The notes below the pieces were generated by a model. That model made no database searches. It saw only the letters and a list, made by a program, of their open reading frames with translations, and was not told the DNA's origin. Positions 8,319 through 17,182 of a stretch of DNA of 64,000 nucleotides are shown here, one piece after another (positions within the stretch are counted from its first letter, which is position 1; the number at the start of each line of letters is the position of its first letter). The DNA lies in assembly GCF_023333595.1 (NCBI RefSeq), contig NZ_JAIQZM010000021.1, positions 38,209 through 102,208 on the forward strand. Reading direction: 5' to 3'. Source of the DNA: Argonema galeatum A003/A1 (lineage in GTDB: Bacteria > Cyanobacteriota > Cyanobacteriia > Cyanobacteriales > Aerosakkonemataceae). Both the position numbers and the translations under genes were made by a program.

Positions 8319-9536
8319 ATGAAACAATCTAAAGCCATTGTCACTTTAGCAATCGGTGAAAAATATTTGCATCACTGGAAAACCTTTGCAGAAAACAACT
8401 GGCAAAAATATGCAGATAAGCATGGATACGATTTAATTTGTATTGACACGCCCCTGGATAGTTCAGAACGGGCGCAAGCCCGTTCGGCTTCATGGCAAAA
8501 GTGTCTCATCCTCAGCCAGGAATTTTCCCAACACTATGAGCAAATTGTGTGGATTGATTCAGATATTCTGATTAATACATCGATCGCACCCTGTATTGTA
8601 GAAGGCGTTCCGATTGAAAAAGTTGGGGCTGTCGATTATTGGTCTTCTCCCACAGCAGAGTTGTTCTCTCAAACGTTAGAAAGAGAGTACGATTACTGGG
8701 AATCGCTTGGAATACCCTTCACAAAAGACTGCACAGCCAAAGATTACTACACTAATTATGGGCTCCCCTCCCACTTTGACAAAATTGTGCAAGCGGGAGT
8801 GATGGTATTATCCCCCCATTACCATCGGGAAATATTAGAAAAAGCCTATTTTGGCTATGAAGAAAAAGGTGGTTCCGAATGGCATTACGAAATGCGACCG
8901 CTTTCTTATGAACTGCTGAAAGCAGACTGCGTTCACTGGATCGATCACCGCTTTAACTTGTGTTTTTATCCCTACGTTATTCTGTATTACCCATTTTTGC
9001 TAGATGATTTACCAGCAGATTATAGTTTATTAGCAGATCCTAAAATCCCGATCGATCTAGGTTGGCTATCTATTCATATACAAAAAAAGATATGTGCAAC
9101 GACTGCTTTTATTAATAGCTTTTTTTTGCACTTCGCTGGCTGTGCCAGGAAAATGGAACTTGTAGAATTATCAGCTACTTCATGGCGCGATTGTCGAGAT
9201 GCCAAAATTAGAGCCAGTGTTTTCCATGATATGGCTTGTACCTATGCTGAACAAGGACAGATGGAGCAAGCGATCGCCTTCTTTGAAAAGTCCCTAGAAC
9301 TTAAAGAACGCATCAGCGATGTTCTAGGTAAAGCAACAACATTAGCAATGCTAGGACAACTGTTCGCATCTGAAGCAATGCTGGGACAGATGTTGGGAGA
9401 TGATCAAGGAGAATTTGCTACTGCACTGGACTACTTGCAGCAATCCCTAGAAATATTGCAGCAGCTTAAATCTCCCGATGCCGAAAGGATTAGAGACATC
9501 ATCACTAATGTGGAGCAAATGGCAGCAGGTAAATGA
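8319..9536 (+). CDS. GT-A-type glycosyltransferase with C-terminal TPR
   Basis: 405 residues. The N-terminal 260 residues resemble galactosyl/mannosyl transferases of the GMA12/MNN10 (GT34) type: KAIVTLAIGEKY, HGYDLICIDTPL, SWQKCLIL and the metal-binding DXD motif in IVWIDSDILI. The C-terminal part (from about residue 295) contains TPR-like repeats: AKIRASVFHDMACTYAEQ, MEQAIAFFEKSLELKE, FATALDYLQQSLEILQQL. These are probably a docking module, so the acceptor could be a protein or a membrane-bound glycan. ATG 8319 is preceded by the purine-rich stretch agggagtcctgag. Probably co-transcribed with the preceding fusion gene, and convergent with the OGT-like gene. Confidence 0.8.
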   Translation: MKQSKAIVTLAIGEKYLHHWKTFAENNWQKYADKHGYDLICIDTPLDSSERAQARSASWQKCLILSQEFSQHYEQIVWIDSDILINTSIAPCIVEGVPIEKVGAVDYWSSPTAELFSQTLEREYDYWESLGIPFTKDCTAKDYYTNYGLPSHFDKIVQAGVMVLSPHYHREILEKAYFGYEEKGGSEWHYEMRPLSYELLKADCVHWIDHRFNLCFYPYVILYYPFLLDDLPADYSLLADPKIPIDLGWLSIHIQKKICATTAFINSFFLHFAGCARKMELVELSATSWRDCRDAKIRASVFHDMACTYAEQGQMEQAIAFFEKSLELKERISDVLGKATTLAMLGQLFASEAMLGQMLGDDQGEFATALDYLQQSLEILQQLKSPDAERIRDIITNVEQMAAGK

Positions 9537-9551
9537 TTCGCTTCAGGTTGA

Positions 9552-11747
9552 TTATTTATACCTCGCCCACATTTGTTCATAAGCTTTCTCCATTTCGCGG
9601 GTAAACTGCTTACCATTCCATAGCGGGGAAGTTTGTCTTGATGCTCGTAGCTTCCAAGAAATTTGCTGCCGCAAAGAGGCATCTTTACCCAAGCGTACAC
9701 CCCATTCTACATATTCTTCATCAGTCCTAGCAATTCCTTCTGTTACACCCACATTCATCAACATGGTGTAGCTATTGCGACTGGCAAATTGTTCTCCCAC
9801 TCTCGTTACCAAAGGAATACCCATCCAAAGAGTTTCGAGAGTAGTTGTAGCTCCATTATAAGGATAAGTATCTAGAACTATATCAGCAATACCTAGATTT
9901 GCGCGATGGGTTTCCTCAAAAGCAACATCTTCTAAAAAACGCAGGCGTTCCTCACTCACTCCCTCTGATTCGGCGATTTGAATAAAGAAGCTTTTAATTG
10001 ATTCTTCATCAGCCGTTCCTTTAATTAAAAAGTAGCTGTTTTCCACTTCTTTAATTATTTTCATTTGCAATCGAACTATCTCTGGATTTCGCTTAAATCC
10101 CATCTGCGAACTGAAATATACTACTGCATCGCTAGGAATATTTAACCCATCGCGGCGTAAGGTTGGTACGCCAATTTCAAAACCATCCACGGCTATATAA
10201 GTTTGTGGTAGTCGCCATAAGGTTTCGCTGTAGTAATTTTGAGCCGATTCTGATAAAACATAAGGGTCAGCGATGAAGTAATCAACATTGGGTATTCCCG
10301 AAGCATCCCATCCTAACCAGGTAACTTGAATAGGTGCTGGTTTTACAGATGTAATTTCGCAGATAATATCTAAAGTGATGCTATCGAGGTCTATCAAAAT
10401 ATCGATTTCATCTTGATAAATTCGCTCGGCGATTTCGGCAGCTTCTAATCCAGATTTATAGGCTTTATCTACCTGACTGACATACCATTCTTGCAACGGG
10501 TCTTTTCTTTGTTGAGCATTAATTAAATAGGCGTGAATTTGAAAACGTTCTCTGTCGTGATATTTAAATAGCCATCTAGCTAGCCATCCCACCGAATGTC
10601 TTCTCAAGCAATGAGATAAATAGCCAATCTTTAAACGTTTATTTTCATTAACTCTTCCCGAACGGTATTTCGCAGATCGATCGCTGGCATAGTTTTGAAT
10701 ATTTGAATTACAAATTTGAGCTACTTGATTTTGCAATTGCCTGTTCTTTTTGATATCATCTTTAAAGTACGGTAAAAAGTAAGTTGAAGAAAATAACCTA
10801 ACAACTGTAGTGGGATCGAGATTTGTATTCTCTCCTTCAAATAGCGAATTTAAAAGTAATTCGTGTCTCTGTAACACCTCGCCAACTTCTGACCAATATT
10901 CACCAGCCGCCACCATCAGTCCTCGAATAATCAGATGGTTAGCGAAAACTTTTTCTGCCACTCCTGGAAATAAAGAATAACATAATTTAGCTATTTCTAT
11001 ACCTTTAGAATACTCACCAGCATTTTGATAAAATCCAGTTAACTGAATCAATACTTCTGGATTTATTTTTTCTAGACGTAAAGCCAGTTCTAAAAAGCGT
11101 GCTGCTAAAGCCGATTTGTGCGATGAGTAAGCTATTTTAACTGAATTTAAAATTAGAATATCTACAAAAACATAAGATTCTTGGATGTATGGTATACAGG
11201 CTTCTGCCAATTCCAGAGATGATGGGTGTAAAGGTTCTGCATCTAAAACACTCCCCAATACTTCCATCAATAATTTGGAATCTAAATTTACTGCTTCCCC
11301 AGACTGAAGAATTTCAATTACACCTAAAGAGGTGAATTCCTCGCCTGTAAAAGTTTCCAACTTAATGGCAAGCTGAATTAAGTGCAACAAATTGTTAATA
11401 TCTGTTGGATTAATTTCTCGGATGTGCTGTCGGAGCATCCAAGCAACTGAGTTGTCTGAGAGAGTTTGTCGCCGTTCCGCTTCTGTTTGTAGAACCTGGA
11501 GCAATTCTGCTGTCCACATCTCAATTTCTTCGGTTTCGCCAGATGCTATGACTGAGAACCAAGTCATTTGAGCTTCTGCTTCTTTTTCCTGCAAAAGCAA
11601 CATCAATCCCAAATGCCAATAGTGGGAGTGGATATCCGGTTCAGATGCTATTACCTGTTCATAGAGACTTGCAGCTTGAGTGTAGTCTCCTTGGACTAGA
11701 CATTGATAGGCTTGCTGCTGCCAATTCACCGCGTCAGTAAAACTCAT
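9552..11747 (-). CDS. SPINDLY/O-GlcNAc-transferase-like glycosyltransferase (GT41) with TPR-like N-terminus
   Basis: 731 residues. The N-terminal 350 residues are alpha-helical with TPR signatures (AYQCLVQGDYTQAASLYEQ, HYWHLGLMLLLQEKEAEA). The C-terminal 360 residues are the GT41 catalytic region: LKIGYLSHCLRRHSVGWLAR, PIQVTWLGWDASGIPNVDYF, FSSQMGFKRNPEIV, DTYPYNGATTTLETLWMGIP and GEQFASR. In eukaryotes this family puts GlcNAc or fucose on Ser/Thr of proteins. Bacterial homologues are suspected protein glycosyltransferases, so pilin or another surface protein is a plausible target. Start ATG 11747; the in-frame TTG eight codons upstream is less likely. The promoter region is only 55 bases from an IS200/IS605 right end, so the insertion may have altered expression. 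Confidence 0.85.
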   Translation of the reverse strand: MSFTDAVNWQQQAYQCLVQGDYTQAASLYEQVIASEPDIHSHYWHLGLMLLLQEKEAEAQMTWFSVIASGETEEIEMWTAELLQVLQTEAERRQTLSDNSVAWMLRQHIREINPTDINNLLHLIQLAIKLETFTGEEFTSLGVIEILQSGEAVNLDSKLLMEVLGSVLDAEPLHPSSLELAEACIPYIQESYVFVDILILNSVKIAYSSHKSALAARFLELALRLEKINPEVLIQLTGFYQNAGEYSKGIEIAKLCYSLFPGVAEKVFANHLIIRGLMVAAGEYWSEVGEVLQRHELLLNSLFEGENTNLDPTTVVRLFSSTYFLPYFKDDIKKNRQLQNQVAQICNSNIQNYASDRSAKYRSGRVNENKRLKIGYLSHCLRRHSVGWLARWLFKYHDRERFQIHAYLINAQQRKDPLQEWYVSQVDKAYKSGLEAAEIAERIYQDEIDILIDLDSITLDIICEITSVKPAPIQVTWLGWDASGIPNVDYFIADPYVLSESAQNYYSETLWRLPQTYIAVDGFEIGVPTLRRDGLNIPSDAVVYFSSQMGFKRNPEIVRLQMKIIKEVENSYFLIKGTADEESIKSFFIQIAESEGVSEERLRFLEDVAFEETHRANLGIADIVLDTYPYNGATTTLETLWMGIPLVTRVGEQFASRNSYTMLMNVGVTEGIARTDEEYVEWGVRLGKDASLRQQISWKLRASRQTSPLWNGKQFTREMEKAYEQMWARYK

Positions 11748-11797
11748 AGGTATACACCAATCGCTGTACAATTAACATCCTCACAGCGCGCTAATCC

Positions 11798-13024
11798 TTA
11801 CCTTGACACTCTCCCGTTACAGCGTAGCTTAACGGGAGATTCTTGTTTCATCGAACGCTGCTTTTTAGCACGAGTGCTATCGAGTCTTAAACGCTCTCCA
11901 CAAGCTTGAAATTCCGACTGCCCATCGGTATTGGTTGACAGTATTCTGATTCCTTCTTCCCGAATATTTTTGGCTGCGTTCTCATCCCTATCGTGGTGGG
12001 TTTGGCAATTTGGACAAACCCATTCACGAACGCTTAAATTCAGGGAATTATTCTTGAAATTGCAGCAATTACAAAGCTTTGTACTAGGAAAGAATCTGTC
12101 AACTTCAACAAGTTTTCCTCTCGCTCTTTCCAGTTTGTAGCTTAAGAAATTTATTAGCATACCAAAACCGGCATCTAGTATTGATTTAGCTAGCTTAGTA
12201 CGCGCTAATCCTTTTACGCAAAGGTTTTCCACTACAATGACTTGATTATCGTCAACTAACTTTCTAGAGAGTTTATGAAGGAAGTCTTGCCTTGTATTCG
12301 CTATTTTCTCATGGACTTTGGCTACTCTTTTAACCTGCTTCTTGCGGTTATTAGAGCCTTTTTCTTTTTTGGATAAAGCCTGCTGCCTACGTTTTAGACG
12401 TTTAGCGTACTTTCTGGTAGGTTTGATTGGGTCAACTTTGTAGTAGGTTTTACCGTCAAACACTGTTACCAAACTATTTAATCCTAAATCGATGCCCGAA
12501 ATTTCACCTTCTTTAGCAGGTTGTACATCTTCAACCTCAAACAAGATAGCGGCAAAATATTTATCTGTGCTTGTTTTGGAAACGGTGACAGATTTAATCT
12601 TGCCATTAACAGGTTTTGAGATTTTAGCTTTGACAATTCCTAGCTTAGGAAGTTTGAGGCCGCTACCTTTTATTGAGCAACTTTCAGGATATCGAAGCGA
12701 TTGTTTACCATGCTTACTCTTGAATTTAGGAAATTTAGCACGATGTTCAAAGAAGTTCTTGAATGCTGATTCTAGATTCTTCAATGATTGCTGTAATGTG
12801 GCAGCAGTAGCTTCTGACAACCAGGAATAATCAGCCAGCTTTTTGAGTTGGGTTAAGTCTTTCGCCATGTCGCAATAACTCAACCCTTTTCCTGTTTCTT
12901 GAGCCTGAGTATTGGTTTTATTAAGGTAATAATTCCAAACAACACGGCAGCAGCCAAAGTTTTTAGCTAGGGCTGTTTGCTGTTCTTTGTTTGGATAAAT
13001 TCTTACCTTCAAAACATTTAGCAT
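11798..13024 (-). CDS. tnpB: TnpB, IS605-family RNA-guided nuclease
   Basis: 408 residues, start ATG 13024 (MLNVLKVRIYP). All RuvC-type catalytic motifs are present: GIDLGLNSL (first Asp), VVENLCVKGL (Glu) and DRDENAAKNI (last Asp). A zinc finger of two CxxC pairs (LCNCC...CPNCQ) lies between the last two motifs. The N-terminal helix-turn-helix (YPNKEQQTALAKNFGCCRVVWN) is normal. TnpB proteins use an RNA from the element's right end to cut DNA at a target-adjacent motif, which helps the element persist. The last 26 codons run through the right-end hairpin, as usual. The gene looks intact even though its tnpA partner is broken. Confidence 0.93.
   Translation of the reverse strand: MLNVLKVRIYPNKEQQTALAKNFGCCRVVWNYYLNKTNTQAQETGKGLSYCDMAKDLTQLKKLADYSWLSEATAATLQQSLKNLESAFKNFFEHRAKFPKFKSKHGKQSLRYPESCSIKGSGLKLPKLGIVKAKISKPVNGKIKSVTVSKTSTDKYFAAILFEVEDVQPAKEGEISGIDLGLNSLVTVFDGKTYYKVDPIKPTRKYAKRLKRRQQALSKKEKGSNNRKKQVKRVAKVHEKIANTRQDFLHKLSRKLVDDNQVIVVENLCVKGLARTKLAKSILDAGFGMLINFLSYKLERARGKLVEVDRFFPSTKLCNCCNFKNNSLNLSVREWVCPNCQTHHDRDENAAKNIREEGIRILSTNTDGQSEFQACGERLRLDSTRAKKQRSMKQESPVKLRCNGRVSR
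11800..11990 (-). ncRNA. predicted omega-RNA of the tnpB element
   Basis: In IS200/IS605 elements the guide RNA overlaps the 3' end of tnpB and the right end of the element. Here that corresponds to the last part of tnpB and the terminal hairpin, ending in gagagtgtcaag on the reverse strand. The guide would be the sequence just outside, toward 11780. Limits are inferred from the family, not seen directly. Confidence 0.4.
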
Positions 13025-13082
13025 CAGGGAACTGGTACTCAACAACTGCTATTATACTACTTGCCGCTATTAGTCGTCAACC

Positions 13083-13490
13083 ATGTATCATCACGGATTT
13101 AGGTCTGTTTACAAACTTAACGCTCATATTGTATTGGTTGTGAAGTACCGTAAAAAAGCTATCAGCAAGGAAATACTGACGAGGCGACAAGAAATATTTG
13201 TTGATACACTTAGGAAGTGGGATTGTGATTTATTGGAGTTTAATGGCGAATCAGATCATGTACATTTACTGATTGACTACAAACCCGACAAGCCACTATC
13301 AACTTTGATCTGCAACCTAAAAACAGTTAGTAGCAGGCTCATACGCTCATAGAATCCAAGTCTTGCTCAAAGGTATTTTTACGGTAAGCCTTATTTTTGG
13401 ACTGGTTCTTATTTCGTTGCTAGTTGTGGTGGTGTAACAGTTGAGCAGTTAAAGCATTATGTAGAAAATCAAGGCCAAGTAAAAAACTGA
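13083..13490 (+). pseudogene. tnpA: tnpA, Y1 transposase interrupted by an in-frame amber codon
   Basis: Read through one stop, this frame encodes a 135-residue Y1 (HUH) transposase. The first 89 codons include the HUH histidine motif SDHVHLLID. A TAG at 13350-13352 follows SSRLIRS, and the same frame then continues as RYFYGKPYFWTGSYFVASCG and VEQLKHYVENQ to a TGA at 13490. The second part holds the catalytic tyrosine (LKHYVENQ), so the short product would be inactive. A single point mutation explains the stop. Translational read-through or an assembly error are the alternatives. Confidence 0.85.
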
Positions 13491-13520
13491 TTCGCTATCG
13501 CTCAATTTATTAGTTGGTCG

Positions 13521-13565
13521 CAATTCATCTCCCGTTACAGCACAGCTTAACGGGAGATGAATTGC
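13521..13565. repeat. left-end hairpin of the IS200/IS605 element
   Basis: The arms caattcatctcccgtta and taacgggagatgaattg form a 17-bp perfect stem with a 10-base loop. The core matches the hairpin at the other end of the element, as expected for ends recognised by TnpA as single-stranded DNA. Confidence 0.8.
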
Positions 13566-13639
13566 TTAAGATAGCAAGTATAAGTAGGGTGGGCAATGCC
13601 CTTGACAGGTACAGTATAGAGCTTCTTTTGGTTCAAGCT

Positions 13640-13686
13640 TAAAAAACAAAGTGAGTAGCGTATACTTTCACTACCCACTTTGTCAA
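13640..13686 (-). terminator. terminator of the pilin gene
   Basis: On the reverse strand a 13-bp stem (acaaagtgggtag/ctactcactttgt, one mismatch) is followed by ttttttaagc. It lies about 50 bases past the pilin stop codon. A strong terminator fits a highly expressed pilin. Confidence 0.8.
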
Positions 13687-13734
13687 AAACTTGAGTTGAT
13701 TCAGGCAACAACCATTCCAGATAGGATGGCTCTT

Positions 13735-14280
13735 TTACTTGAGAGGAGTCATGCCAGTACCGCACTTGATTCCTTCAGCGTCACCTCCCGCTGTGGTGGT
13801 GGGATCTGTGTTAGCCAGACCTTCACACACTACTGCCTGCGTGGTTTTGTCTCCGGTACCTACCAGACGTACACCTCCGGTGTACGGCTTGAGAGCCTTC
13901 TTCAGAGAGTCACCATTTTGGGTTGCCAAGACATCGGCTTGAACAGCGTTCGCAACGATTTTGTAAGCGTAGTTAGTGGTTTGAGTTTTGATGCCAACTC
14001 CTAAACTATTCCAGGCCGGGTCGTCGGTACCTGTTACAAAGCTACCGAACTCGGTGTAGTAGGCTTGCTGACCTTTGTTGACTGAACTGGTATACTGCTT
14101 AGCTTCGGCCTGCTTACCTTTGTTTGCTTGGTTAAGGAAGGATGGCAAGGCAATAGCGGCAAGAATACCAATAATAATGATAACTACCAACAGTTCAATT
14201 AGGGTGAAACCTTGTTCGCCTGTCTGTTGTTTCTTTTGGTTGAGGTGTAACAGTAACTTGGTTTTAAATGTAGTATTCAT
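13735..14280 (-). CDS. pilA: type IV pilin (PilA-like major pilin)
   Basis: 181-residue prepilin. The leader of 24 residues ends in GEQG and is cut before FTLIELLVVIIIIGILAA; Glu at mature position 5 is present, and the hydrophobic alpha-1 helix continues through ALPSFLNQANKGKQAEAKQ, as in cyanobacterial PilA. The globular part contains the family motif LGVGIKTQTTNYAYKI and two cysteines (VVCEG, IKCGT) that should form the D-region disulfide. ATG 14280 is chosen because it gives a typical leader and has AAGGA upstream; an ATG at 14328 would add 16 charged residues. Pilin would be assembled into type IV pili for motility or DNA uptake. It lies in an island of sugar and methyl transferases, which makes it a possible substrate. 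Confidence 0.9.
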   Translation of the reverse strand: MNTTFKTKLLLHLNQKKQQTGEQGFTLIELLVVIIIIGILAAIALPSFLNQANKGKQAEAKQYTSSVNKGQQAYYTEFGSFVTGTDDPAWNSLGVGIKTQTTNYAYKIVANAVQADVLATQNGDSLKKALKPYTGGVRLVGTGDKTTQAVVCEGLANTDPTTTAGGDAEGIKCGTGMTPLK

Positions 14281-14391
14281 GAGAGGTTTTTCCTTCAGCT
14301 CTAGGTGGGTGTCTTCTGCCTTATACATATAACTTACCCACCTTCCTTCAATTTCATATCACCTGCATGAAAAAATTTTTTTTTCGGTGCG

Positions 14392-15720
14392 TCAACCCTT
14401 TCCTAGTCTGCGTTCCAGAAGTACATACCCGATCTGCTCCAGGGTAGTCAGTATCTGCTTGACCATCTCAAAGGCTTCGTTTTCCTCGATCGGCTGTAAG
14501 GTGGCAGGATTTACAGGTCTGACTTGTTTCCATCGCTCCACCAGTGCCCCGATCGGCTGTGGCCCCTCTTGGAGGGGTAAGACGCACGCTGTCACTGTAG
14601 TGTCCATCAAAAAGATGGGGTCTTTGAGAAAAGGCAGATATTTGCCGATCTCCATCAATATAATGTCGCTAACGCAGGTAACCATTTCTTTTTTGATTTC
14701 TGGGGTTCTCAGCCCAGGATGGATATGCACCAGAGCTTCTTGCCAGTCTGCCATCGTCCACTCATCAACTGGCACTACCGGGGAAGCTGAGTTGAGGTGC
14801 CCACACCAAAAGTCAAGCAGGCGGTTGACAGGATGCAACAGTTCAAATAGGTGCAGTCGCTCTTCCACGGAAAGAGTAGGTAAGCTCGTTCCCAGAAACA
14901 CCGGCAAGTTGTCTGGCTCTTTGAACAGCTCCATCAAGTCCCAACTCGTCGGATTCACCATACTAACAAACTCTAAGTCAGCAGATCTCAAAGCTGAAAA
15001 CATTTCTGGAACAGTGTAGCCTTTATCTTCCTGGAATAAATAATTCATCAGCAACCCTTCTTCGTCATTCTCGGACTCAGGTTCCCAGGTGTATACCTTC
15101 AGAGAGACATTATCTTTCAAAGCTTTCATCGTGTCCCGAACCAGGTCAATCTCCAATTCTCTGGGATTTTCATCCATAAGCCCCATCATTTTAAAGACTT
15201 GTTGAGCCCTATAATAATGAACCCGCTGTAGTGAACTATGGAGATTAGTCCGAATGACTCCATCTGCTTTGAGAACCGACTTCATTGCCTGCAATCCGGC
15301 AACTGGATCGGGCAAAAGATACAATACTTCGTCGTTGTTAATGTAGTCAAATTTAATACCAAGCTCTGGCAAATTCTCAATAGATAAAGTGTAGAATTCA
15401 GCTTCAAATCCGTGATACTGCAAGCGCTGTCTTGCCAGTTTAATAGATTCTTCTGATATGTCAATGCCCACAATTTTGGCTCCTGGATTGGCTACCGCCA
15501 ATTCTAGGGTTTTGTAGCCACTGCCACAGCCAGCGTCTAAAATCACCTTACCTTCAGTTTCTATAACTCTTTTGTATCTAAGGTAGTAAGCAGTTACTAT
15601 GTTATGGACATAAAGCCATTTAAGGTCATTTGGGTAATAATCCAATGGAACTCTTGGATAAGGGGCTGTGTCAAATTGCTGACGAATTTTATCTAGTGAA
15701 TCAGATGCTCTATCTTCCAT
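14392..15720 (-). CDS. class I SAM-dependent methyltransferase, paralogue 1 of 3
   Basis: 442 residues, ATG 15720. The N-terminal signature IRQQFDTAPYPRVPLDYYP precedes a Rossmann methyltransferase with motif I VILDAGCGSGYKTLELA, motif II IVGIDISEESIKLA and post-motif NNDEVLYLLPDP. The C-terminal half (about residues 230-442) is a helical extension with conserved runs GYTVPEMFSALRSADLE and LHLFELLHPVNRLLDFW. It is clearly paralogous to the two genes upstream, sharing the whole length. It may act as a substrate-binding or oligomerisation part. The substrate is unknown: O- or N-methylation of a sugar, peptide or pilin is possible. It is first after the pilin gene on the same strand, with 111 bases between them. 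Confidence 0.85.
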   Translation of the reverse strand: MEDRASDSLDKIRQQFDTAPYPRVPLDYYPNDLKWLYVHNIVTAYYLRYKRVIETEGKVILDAGCGSGYKTLELAVANPGAKIVGIDISEESIKLARQRLQYHGFEAEFYTLSIENLPELGIKFDYINNDEVLYLLPDPVAGLQAMKSVLKADGVIRTNLHSSLQRVHYYRAQQVFKMMGLMDENPRELEIDLVRDTMKALKDNVSLKVYTWEPESENDEEGLLMNYLFQEDKGYTVPEMFSALRSADLEFVSMVNPTSWDLMELFKEPDNLPVFLGTSLPTLSVEERLHLFELLHPVNRLLDFWCGHLNSASPVVPVDEWTMADWQEALVHIHPGLRTPEIKKEMVTCVSDIILMEIGKYLPFLKDPIFLMDTTVTACVLPLQEGPQPIGALVERWKQVRPVNPATLQPIEENEAFEMVKQILTTLEQIGYVLLERRLGKG

Positions 15721-15769
15721 TTTGATGCTCTCTTTTTGCTCAATTTTCTCAATTAACTGTCACAGAATT

Positions 15770-17107
15770 CTACAAACTCTCTTGGCCGGGACGTTCTAGG
15801 AGTACATACCCTACCTTTTCCAGGGTAGTTAGTAGCTGTTTGACAGTCTCGAAGGCTTCTTCGTCACCGTAAGGCTCTAGGGTCACCGGATTTACAGGTC
15901 TGACTTGTTTCCAGCGCTTCACCAATACTTCGATCGACTGTGGCCCCGACAACAGGGGTAAGATGCAGGCTGCTGCTGTACTTTCTATTCCCAGGTTCGG
16001 ATCTTTGGCAAATGGCAGATATTTACTGATTTCAATCCTTCTGATGTTAGTCACACCGGCAACCAACTCTTGTTTGAGTTCTTCCGTTCTCAAGAGCTGA
16101 GGATGCAGATGTACCAAAGCTTCTTGCCAGTCAGATCCTGTCCACTCATCAACTGGCTCAACCGGGTTGGCTGTGTTGGGGTGAGTACACCAAAAGTCAA
16201 GCAGGCGGTGGATAGGATGCAACAGTTCAAATAAATGCAGCTGCTCTTCCACCGAAAGGTCTGGTAAGCTGATGCCTAGAAACACTGGTAAGTCGTCTGG
16301 CTCTTTGAACAAATCCATCAAGTCCCAGTACGGCCAATTCACCATGCACATCAACTCTAGGTCAGCTATTCTTAAGGCGGAAAACATTTGTGGGATGGTG
16401 TAGCCGCGATCGCCCTGAAATAAATAATTCATCAGAATCCGCTCTTCGCTTCGATCGAACGCAGGTCTCCAGGTGGTTGCCTTGAGAAGAACATTATCTT
16501 TCAAAGATTTCATAGTTTCTCGAACTAATTCTATTTCCATTTCCTGGGGATTTTCATCCATCAATCCCATCATTTTAAACACTTCTTGAGAGCGAAAAAA
16601 CTTGGCTCTCTGTAGTAAACTATGGAGATTGGCACGGATGATTCCATCTGGCTTTAAAACAGACCTCATAGCCCGTAATCCGGCACCTGGATCGGGGAGA
16701 AGATACAATACTTCGTCATTGTTAATGTAATCAAATTCTAGACCAAGGTTGGGTAAATCCGCGATTGAGAGAACATAAAATTCGGCGTTTTCAAACCCGT
16801 GATACTGCAAGCGCTGTTTTGCCAGTTTAATAGATTCTTCTGATATGTCAATCCCCACAATTTTTGCGCCGGGATTGGCTACCGCTAAGGCTAGAGCTTT
16901 GTAGCCACTGCCACAGCCTGCGTCCAAAATCACCTTCCCTTCAGTTTCTATAATTTTTTTGTATCTCAGGTAGTAGGGAGTTACTATGTTATGGATATAG
17001 AGAAATTTAATGTCATTTGGGTAATTATCCAAGGGAATTCTGGGATAAGGTGAATTCTCAAATTGCTGACGCATTTTCTCTATTGAATCAGATGCTTTAT
17101 CTTCCAT
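15770..17107 (-). CDS. class I SAM-dependent methyltransferase, paralogue 2 of 3
   Basis: 445 residues, ATG 17107. Same architecture as its neighbours: N-terminal MRQQFENSPYPRIPLDNYP, motif I VILDAGCGSGYKALALA, acidic NNDEVLYLLPDP, and the C-terminal helical extension with GYTIPQMFSALRIADLE and LHLFELLHPIHRLLDFW. It is 49 bases from paralogue 1, so the copies likely form one operon. The retained catalytic motifs in all three copies suggest division of labour on related acceptors rather than decay. Confidence 0.85.
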   Translation of the reverse strand: MEDKASDSIEKMRQQFENSPYPRIPLDNYPNDIKFLYIHNIVTPYYLRYKKIIETEGKVILDAGCGSGYKALALAVANPGAKIVGIDISEESIKLAKQRLQYHGFENAEFYVLSIADLPNLGLEFDYINNDEVLYLLPDPGAGLRAMRSVLKPDGIIRANLHSLLQRAKFFRSQEVFKMMGLMDENPQEMEIELVRETMKSLKDNVLLKATTWRPAFDRSEERILMNYLFQGDRGYTIPQMFSALRIADLELMCMVNWPYWDLMDLFKEPDDLPVFLGISLPDLSVEEQLHLFELLHPIHRLLDFWCTHPNTANPVEPVDEWTGSDWQEALVHLHPQLLRTEELKQELVAGVTNIRRIEISKYLPFAKDPNLGIESTAAACILPLLSGPQSIEVLVKRWKQVRPVNPVTLEPYGDEEAFETVKQLLTTLEKVGYVLLERPGQESL

Positions 17108-17182
17108 TGTGAAGCTCTCCTTATGGTTAATTTTGACAATTCACTCAAATCGAATTATAAAAAATTCTGCTTTTGAGTATGC

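Larger units (their letters stand above)
11803..13575 (-). mobile_element. IS200/IS605-family element with divergent tnpA and tnpB
   Basis: About 1.77 kb, bounded by two subterminal hairpins built on the same sequence (ctcccgttacag.../...agcttaacgggag): one at about 11808-11842 and one at 13521-13565. Divergent genes lie between them: tnpB (leftward) and tnpA (rightward, broken). This is the IS605 arrangement, with the right end beside the tnpB 3' end and the left end beside the tnpA 3' end. The exact cleavage positions are inferred; IS200/IS605 elements leave no target duplication. It lies between the OGT-like gene and the pilin gene. Because tnpA carries an internal stop, this copy is probably not self-mobile. 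Confidence 0.85.

Noticed and set aside
8466..8485. Hairpin gaacgggc-gcaa-gcccgttc inside the GT gene, resembling a dispersed repeat insertion
   Set aside because: The residues it encodes (ERAQARSASWQKC) fit the expected protein sequence, so it appears native.
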